In this document: one piece after another, positions 58,531 through 64,000 of the stretch | Position numbering within the stretch: position 1 is the first letter of the stretch | Layout of the letters: each line of letters starts with the position of its first letter | Source of the DNA: Lachnospiraceae bacterium | Lineage (GTDB): Bacteria; Bacillota; Clostridia; Lachnospirales; Lachnospiraceae | Assembly: GCA_015056795.1 (NCBI GenBank) | Contig: SVFO01000007.1 | Coordinates: 48,375-112,374 of the forward strand | Direction of reading: 5' to 3' | Length of the DNA: 64,000 nt | The notes under the pieces: model-generated | Databases searched by the model: none | Told to the model about the DNA's origin: nothing | What the model saw: the letters and a program-made list of their open reading frames with translations, nothing else | Translations under genes and position numbers: made by a program

Positions 58531-61191
58531 TTATTGCCCCGTCCATCTGTTCTTTAGCTTGTTCTGTAAACGATATAAGGTATTCAACGCATCTAAGGGC
58601 GTTAATGTTGTTACTTCAATGTCCATCAGCTCCTTCAGGACATCCTCATCTGTCACCGTGTCAAAGAGGGAAATCTGACCAAGCTCCAGCTCATCATATT
58701 TCACGGGCTTCTTTGCCTTCCCATCTCCCTTTGTGTCAACGGCAATACTCTGAACCTTCTGCGTAATGTCATTATCGGAAAGTTGTTCTGCAATCTCCTT
58801 TGCCCGGTCAATGACCATGTCTGGCACGCCTGCAAGCTTAGCTACCTGAATGCCATAGCTTCTGTCCGCACCGCCCTTAACGATTTTGCGAAGGAACACA
58901 ATGTCATCGCCACTTTCCTTCACGGCGATACAATAGTTGTTGACATTGTGCATCTTGTCTTCCAGCTCCGTCAGCTCGTGATAATGCGTGGCAAACAGCG
59001 TTTTCGCACCTAACAGCTTTTTATTGCTGACATGTTCAATGACAGCCCAAGCAATGGACAGTCCGTCAAAGGTGGAGGTTCCTCTTCCGATCTCATCGAG
59101 AATCAAAAGGCTGTTCGCCGTTGCATTCCGAAGAATGTTCGCCACCTCATTCATTTCCACCATAAAGGTCGACTGGCCACTGGCCAAATCATCTGATGCA
59201 CCGACACGCGTAAAAATACGGTCTACAATGCCAATATCTGCACTCTTTGCAGGTACAAAGCATCCAACCTGTGCCATTAAAACAATCAAAGCACTCTGGC
59301 GCATATAGGTCGATTTTCCCGCCATGTTCGGGCCTGTGATAATACTGATACAATGCTTGTTATTGTCCAAGAAGGTATCATTTGCGACAAACAAATCTCC
59401 CGTCAGCATTTGTTCCACGACGGGATGTCTGCCGTCCTTAATGTCAATCACGCCCTTTTCATTCAACTTAGGGCGAACATAACGATTTCGCTCGGCAACC
59501 AAAGACAGGGAACAAAATACGTCAAGCTTTGCAATGGCCTTTGCCGTGTTTTGAATACGCCCCGTCTCCATGGCGATGCTGTCACGAATCTGGCAGAAAA
59601 TGTCATATTCCAGCGTCTGTAGCTTGTCCTCGGCGTTGAGAATCGTATCCTCCAATTCCTTTAGCCTAGGCGTCGTATAACGCTCCGCATTTGCCAATGT
59701 CTGCTTTCGAATATAATCCTCCGGCACCAAATCCTTATAGGAGTTTGTCACCTCAAAATAGTAGCCAAAGACCTTGTTATATTTGATTTTCAGTCCCTTG
59801 ATTCCCGTCCTTTGACGATCTTCCTCCTCCAGCTGAGCAAGCCATTGCTTTCCATCTCGCTTTGCACTGCGGAGCTTGTCAATGTTCTCATCAAAGCCAT
59901 CCCGAATCATTCCACCCTCACGAATGGTGAGCGGCGCCTCCTCGTCGATGGACTGCAAAATCAACTGATAAATGTCCTCGAGCCCGTCAATTTCCTCATG
60001 GCAGCTTGCCAGCTCCTTACAGGAAAACTCCTGCAACACCGTCCGAACATGCGGTAACATCTCCAAGGAATTACGGAAGGCGAGCAGATCCCTTGGATTT
60101 GCCGTCTTATAGGTAATTCTTGCAAGAAGGCGTTCCAGGTCATAAACGGGATTTAAGTACTCACGAATTTCATCTCTTGACACACTGCTCTTGCAAAGCG
60201 CCTCAACGGCATCCAATCGATCCTCCATCGCCTGCTTGTCAATCAACGGCTGCTCTATCCAGCTTCGCAGGGTTCTAGCTCCCATGGCTGTTTTCGTCTT
60301 ATCCAGCACCCAAAGAAGGGAGCCTCTTTTCTGCTTTTCGCGCAGAGTTTCCGTCAGCTCCAAATTTCTTCTCGTGTAGCTGTCAAGAAGCATGAATTTA
60401 TTTGTTAAATAGGGATACAAATGACGAAAATGGCTTAAATCCGTCTTCTGGGTATCATAGAGATACGCAAGCAGAGCTCCCGCGGCAACGAGTCCTACGG
60501 GAAAATCCTCTACGCCAAGACCAATTAAGGTATTGACCTTAAAATGCTTTTGTAACAATCTTTTACAGCTGTCATCATCAAAGAAATGTGCATCCAAGGG
60601 ATTGATAGCAACATGAAGCCGATTACGCAGATCCTCCAGATCCATGCCACTCACCAAAAAGGCATCATTGCAGATGATTTCCGAAGGTTCATATTTCATC
60701 AGCTCATCGGAAAGCTTTTTCAAATCCTCCACTTCTGTCAGATAATAATCTCCCGTGGTGGCATCGGCAACGGAAAGCCCAATCTTCGTCGGTGTATACG
60801 CAACACAAACCAGATAATTGTTCTTGGACTCCTCCAGCGACTGCATGTTGAGATTGGTACCAGGCGTCACGACGCGGATGACCTCACGCTTAACGAGCCC
60901 CTTTGCCAGCTTTGGATCCTCAACCTGCTCACAGATGGCAACCTTATAGCCACGGCTCACCAGCTTTGTGAGATATCCCTCCACGGCATGAAAGGGCACG
61001 CCGCACATCGGAGCACGCTCCTCCATGCCGCAATCCTTTCCCGTAAGCGTAATTTCAAGTTCCTTGGACGCAACCAGCGCATCATCAAAGAACATTTCGT
61101 AGAAATCACCCAGGCGATAAAACAGGATACAGTCCTTGTATTCCTGCTTGGTCTCCATGTATTTTGTCATCATCGGGGTCATTTCACCCAT
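58531..61191 (-). CDS. mutS: DNA mismatch repair protein MutS
   Basis: Mismatch sensor of 886 residues. The mismatch-binding Phe-x-Glu is in RLGDFYEMFFDDA, Walker A is GPNMAGKSTYMRQ, Walker B LLILDEIGRGTSTFDGLSIAW, and the C-terminal helix-turn-helix and dimer region follows. GGGAG lies 9 bases before the ATG. Co-directional with mutL downstream and the SulP gene upstream. Confidence 0.97.
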   Translation of the reverse strand: MGEMTPMMTKYMETKQEYKDCILFYRLGDFYEMFFDDALVASKELEITLTGKDCGMEERAPMCGVPFHAVEGYLTKLVSRGYKVAICEQVEDPKLAKGLVKREVIRVVTPGTNLNMQSLEESKNNYLVCVAYTPTKIGLSVADATTGDYYLTEVEDLKKLSDELMKYEPSEIICNDAFLVSGMDLEDLRNRLHVAINPLDAHFFDDDSCKRLLQKHFKVNTLIGLGVEDFPVGLVAAGALLAYLYDTQKTDLSHFRHLYPYLTNKFMLLDSYTRRNLELTETLREKQKRGSLLWVLDKTKTAMGARTLRSWIEQPLIDKQAMEDRLDAVEALCKSSVSRDEIREYLNPVYDLERLLARITYKTANPRDLLAFRNSLEMLPHVRTVLQEFSCKELASCHEEIDGLEDIYQLILQSIDEEAPLTIREGGMIRDGFDENIDKLRSAKRDGKQWLAQLEEEDRQRTGIKGLKIKYNKVFGYYFEVTNSYKDLVPEDYIRKQTLANAERYTTPRLKELEDTILNAEDKLQTLEYDIFCQIRDSIAMETGRIQNTAKAIAKLDVFCSLSLVAERNRYVRPKLNEKGVIDIKDGRHPVVEQMLTGDLFVANDTFLDNNKHCISIITGPNMAGKSTYMRQSALIVLMAQVGCFVPAKSADIGIVDRIFTRVGASDDLASGQSTFMVEMNEVANILRNATANSLLILDEIGRGTSTFDGLSIAWAVIEHVSNKKLLGAKTLFATHYHELTELEDKMHNVNNYCIAVKESGDDIVFLRKIVKGGADRSYGIQVAKLAGVPDMVIDRAKEIAEQLSDNDITQKVQSIAVDTKGDGKAKKPVKYDELELGQISLFDTVTDEDVLKELMDIEVTTLTPLDALNTLYRLQNKLKNRWTGQ

Positions 61192-61215
61192 GGTCTTATC
61201 TCCCGTTCTTCATTA

Positions 61216-62880
61216 TCATTTTGCCACTTGAACGAGCTGTTTTGCGCGCTCAATGGCCTCATCTACATGATCGGCAAAGTTTTCCATTCCGATCTTTTGA
61301 TCAAATTTCGCCTTTTGGAATACCTTCATGGGCTGATCATTAACATGGGACATCACGATCTGAATGCCCTTTCCCTTACAATCCTCATAGAGCTCCTCAA
61401 TATGATGCAATGCTGTGGCATCCATGGCCGTCACACTTCTCATTCGAAGTACCAATACCTTAGTATCTTCCTTGCAGGTAATGTTGACAATCTTTCCAGC
61501 TGCAGCAAAGAACATGGGACCAGTAATCTCATAAACCATGACATGCTCTGGAATAGACAAAAGATTTACACTCTCAGGATCATTCTCCTCGTCAATTTCC
61601 TTCCAGCTCTGCACCTCTGTTACGTCGCTCATTCTCTTCATGAAGAGCACTGCTGCAAGCACGATGCCAACCTCGATTGCCACCACAAGATCAAAGATTA
61701 CGGTAAGGAAGAAGGTGGTCAGCAGCACCAAAATGTCACTCTTCGGGGAGGATTTGCAAAGATGTGCAAAATTCCTCCAACCGCTCATGTTATAAGCAAC
61801 CTGGAACAAAATGGCTGCAATACAAGGCATGGGAATCAGCTTCGCCAAAGGCATTAAGAACAAAACCACAAGCACTAAGGATAGGGAATGTACCATACCC
61901 GCAATGGGCGTTCTTCCACCATTCTTAATATTGGCAGCCGTTCTTGCAATGGCTCCCGTTGCAGGAATACCGCCAAAGCAAGCGGAACCCATGTTTGCGA
62001 CGCCCTGTGCCACCAATTCCATGTTGGAACGATGCTTCGAGCCGATCATACCGTCTGCGACCACTGCGGAAAGCAAGGATTCAATACCTGCCAACAAAGC
62101 AATCGTCACGGCATTGGAAACCTGACTTCTCATGAGATGCAGGTCAAAAATGGCCGTCGTAATGGATAATCCAGGAAGACCCGTACGAATATTAGAGAAT
62201 GCCTTTCCAATCGTGTTGACTTCCAGATGACCAAATTCAACGATTGCTGCCGTCACAATCACCGCAATCAGAGAACCAGGAATCTTCTTAAAAAACTTGG
62301 GCCAAATAATTAAAATTGCCAACGCAAGGGCACCGATCATGATGGCCTGCAGGTTAGCCGTTGTGATGTTTGCGATCAAGGCTTCCACCTTCTCCGCCGT
62401 CTCAATCGGCTTCTCGCCATGCATATAGGCAATTCCCGTAAAATCCTTAATCTGACCGATAAACAGTGTCACGGCAATGCCTGCGGTAAAACCAGTCGTA
62501 ATCGTATAGGGAATATATTTGAGCAGGCTTCCAAAGCGGAAAACGCCCATGAAAATGAGAAGGATACCTGCCATGATGGTCGCAACGGTAAGTCCCTCCA
62601 TGCCATCCTTCGCAACAATCCCTGCTACGATGGTGGCAAAGGCGGCCGTAGGTCCTGCGATCTGTACGCGGCTACCACCTAAAAAGGAAACAAGAAAGCC
62701 TGCAATAATGGCCGTATAAATACCAGCCTCTGGTCCAACGCCAGACGCAATGGCAAGCGCTATGGAAAGGGGCAATGCAATGATGGCTACAATGACACCC
62801 GCAACAACATCCTTCACAAATTGTTCCTTTGTGTAAGACTTCATGACGGAAAACAACTTTGGTTTCAACTTCTGATCCAT
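61216..62880 (-). CDS. SulP-family anion transporter with STAS domain
   Basis: Membrane transporter of 554 residues (SLC26/SulP). About 12-14 helices lie in residues 25-420, with VAGVIVAIIALPLSIALAIASGVGPEAGIYTAIIAGFL and GGSRVQIAGPTAAF, the family's substrate-site region. A cytoplasmic STAS domain follows (about 435-545, VLVLRMRSVTAMDATALHHIEEL). The substrate could be sulphate, bicarbonate or a dicarboxylate. It sits between miaB and mutS, which in related genomes are often adjacent, with one base separating it from miaB. Confidence 0.93.
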   Translation of the reverse strand: MDQKLKPKLFSVMKSYTKEQFVKDVVAGVIVAIIALPLSIALAIASGVGPEAGIYTAIIAGFLVSFLGGSRVQIAGPTAAFATIVAGIVAKDGMEGLTVATIMAGILLIFMGVFRFGSLLKYIPYTITTGFTAGIAVTLFIGQIKDFTGIAYMHGEKPIETAEKVEALIANITTANLQAIMIGALALAILIIWPKFFKKIPGSLIAVIVTAAIVEFGHLEVNTIGKAFSNIRTGLPGLSITTAIFDLHLMRSQVSNAVTIALLAGIESLLSAVVADGMIGSKHRSNMELVAQGVANMGSACFGGIPATGAIARTAANIKNGGRTPIAGMVHSLSLVLVVLFLMPLAKLIPMPCIAAILFQVAYNMSGWRNFAHLCKSSPKSDILVLLTTFFLTVIFDLVVAIEVGIVLAAVLFMKRMSDVTEVQSWKEIDEENDPESVNLLSIPEHVMVYEITGPMFFAAAGKIVNITCKEDTKVLVLRMRSVTAMDATALHHIEELYEDCKGKGIQIVMSHVNDQPMKVFQKAKFDQKIGMENFADHVDEAIERAKQLVQVAK

Positions 62881-62881
62881 G

Positions 62882-64000
62882 TTACTTCAAAACTCCTTTT
62901 TCTTTCGTCCCCTCAAGAGGATCTTCAATTCTCCCCAAATAATAAAAGCCCCTGCATTCCTCCAAAAGAACCTTTACAATCGAGCCAACCTGACTTGGCA
63001 AGCCAGGAAAATGAACGATTGTATTGTTCGATAACCTTCCCGTAAGTAAAACCTGTCCCTCCGTTGCATTCAGCTCTCGCAACGCTTCCTCTGAATTGCT
63101 TCCGTCATTGACCTCTTCAACCAAGGCTTCCTGAACCTGCCCTTGGTATCTGGCCACGCGCATCCTTGCGGTTTCCTGAACACATTTTAATACCTTGTCA
63201 AAGCCTACGCGAACCTGTTCCTCAGGAACCTGTTCCATCTCGGCAGCAGGCGTTCCCGTACGCTTTGAATAGACAAACGTAAATGCATTGTCATATTGCA
63301 CTTTCTGAATGACGTCAATGGTTTCCTCGACATCCTCAGGTGTTTCCCCTGGAAATCCAATAATAATGTCCGTCGTGATTGCAATATCAGGAATCTCCCT
63401 CCGAATCTTCTCGGCAAGCGCGATATATTGTTCCTTCGTATATCGGCGATTCATGGCCTTCAAGATCCTGTCAGAGCCTGACTGAAGCGGCAAATGCAAA
63501 TGCCTGCAGATCTTTTTCGATTCCTTCATGACCTGAATCAGCTCGTCAGAAAGATCCTTCGGATGCGACGTCATGAAACGAATTCTCTGTAATCCTTCGA
63601 TCTTTTCCACTTCCCGAAGAAGCTCCGCAAAGGTAATGCCATTATCTAAATTTTTCCCATAGGAATTGACATTCTGGCCAAGCAGCATGATCTCCACAAC
63701 GCCATCTTGAACCAGGCGTTCGATCTCTCGCAGAATCTCCTTGGGCTCCCTGCTTCTTTCCCTTCCGCGAACATACGGAACAATACAATAGCTACAAAAA
63801 TTATTACAGCCAAACATGATGTTGATGCCTGATTTGAAGGGATATTTTCGAAGTACGGGCAAATCCTCCACAATGCGATCCGTCTCCTTCCAAACCTCAA
63901 CCACCATATGCTTTTCATGATAGGTCCGATACACAAGCTCTGCAAACGCATATAAATTATGCGTACCAAAGATAAGATCCACAAAGGGATAGCTCTCCTT
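62882..64000 (-). CDS. miaB: tRNA methylthiotransferase MiaB, 5' end outside window
   Basis: Radical SAM enzyme that methylthiolates i6A37 of tRNA after MiaA. The visible 372 residues start in mid-protein (SYPFVDLIFGTHN); the N-terminal cluster-binding domain lies beyond the window, although the frame is open to its edge. The radical SAM motif is FGCNNFCSYC (CxxxCxxC), with GRERSREP, LLGQNVNSYGK, HLPLQSGSDRIL and a C-terminal TRAM domain (EALVEEVND...LLTGRLSNN). The GTG at 63982 is an internal valine, not a start. Confidence 0.96.
   Translation of the reverse strand, partial: KESYPFVDLIFGTHNLYAFAELVYRTYHEKHMVVEVWKETDRIVEDLPVLRKYPFKSGINIMFGCNNFCSYCIVPYVRGRERSREPKEILREIERLVQDGVVEIMLLGQNVNSYGKNLDNGITFAELLREVEKIEGLQRIRFMTSHPKDLSDELIQVMKESKKICRHLHLPLQSGSDRILKAMNRRYTKEQYIALAEKIRREIPDIAITTDIIIGFPGETPEDVEETIDVIQKVQYDNAFTFVYSKRTGTPAAEMEQVPEEQVRVGFDKVLKCVQETARMRVARYQGQVQEALVEEVNDGSNSEEALRELNATEGQVLLTGRLSNNTIVHFPGLPSQVGSIVKVLLEECRGFYYLGRIEDPLEGTKEKGVLK

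Noticed and set aside
60586..61857. 423-residue + strand frame opposite mutS and the SulP gene
   Set aside because: It is antisense to two clearly recognised genes and its His/Cys-rich composition is typical of a shadow frame.
63982..64000. GTG at 63982 as the miaB start
   Set aside because: The codons before it (KESYPF) continue the typical MiaB sequence and the frame stays open to the window edge, so the gene is simply cut there.

Overview
The window looks like a chromosomal segment of a low-to-moderate GC Gram-positive bacterium of class Clostridia, most likely family Lachnospiraceae. This is an inference from gene content and order: RecU, a LexA gene divergent from a YneA-like LysM protein, a short HisG paired with HisZ, a YlbJ-type sporulation membrane protein, an L27 with a cleavable N-terminus beside its Prp protease, and radC-mreBCD-PBP2-minCDE-rodA-mgsA in one run. 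Shine-Dalgarno sites are strong, and TTG or GTG starts are common. Almost everything is core housekeeping. I see no prophage, CRISPR array, rRNA, tRNA, IS transposase, T-box or recognisable riboswitch.

Layout. 0-5 kb (+): end of a type IIA topoisomerase A subunit, rsmD, coaD, a coiled-coil protein and an exported amidase, with a convergent ylbJ-like gene. 5.2-9.7 kb (+): an RsuA pseudouridine synthase fused to a HAD phosphatase, an SDR, an unknown membrane protein, an RluA-family synthase and recU. 9.7-15.2 kb (+): a histidine locus (hisZ, hisG, hisD, hisB and a HisF-like/HisI/HisE fusion) with a strong promoter overlapped by a palindromic operator and an intrinsic terminator at the end. 15.2-19.1 kb (+): a mini-hairpin array, then a MoxR/DUF58/membrane-protein operon. 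19.1-23.6 kb (+): a radical SAM protein, a DUF2344 protein, a short RNase E/G and a Nudix hydrolase. 23.8-31 kb: dtd, flotillin, a solitary tyrosine recombinase, an AI-2E-family transporter, ttcA, and the divergent SOS pair yneA-like/lexA. 31.4-64 kb (almost all -): rsfS-yqeK-nadD-yhbY-obgE, rpmA-prp-rplU, a cytidylate-kinase-like gene, rluD-lspA-aroB, sepF-yggS, a HlyD-like gene, a DD-carboxypeptidase, mgsA, rodA, minEDC, PBP2, mreDCB, radC, a methionine gamma-lyase-family gene, miaA, mutL, mutS, a SulP transporter and the 3' part of miaB.

Functionally, the right half brings together cell shape and division (MreBCD, RodA, PBP2, MinCDE, SepF), ribosome assembly (Obg, RsfS, YhbY, L21, L27, Prp) and mismatch repair with tRNA modification (MutSL, MiaA, MiaB). 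The left half carries rRNA modification, CoA and histidine synthesis.

The least explained signals are non-coding. There are three copies of an about 80-bp stem-loop repeat with conserved ends and a variable, compensated stem (12.95, 54.7 and 56.3 kb). There are two clusters of GCGAAGC-type mini-hairpins (15.5 and 39.3 kb). A hairpin and tandem-repeat tract lies at 54.8-55.15 kb, and a perfect 24-bp palindrome lies just upstream of the recombinase gene.
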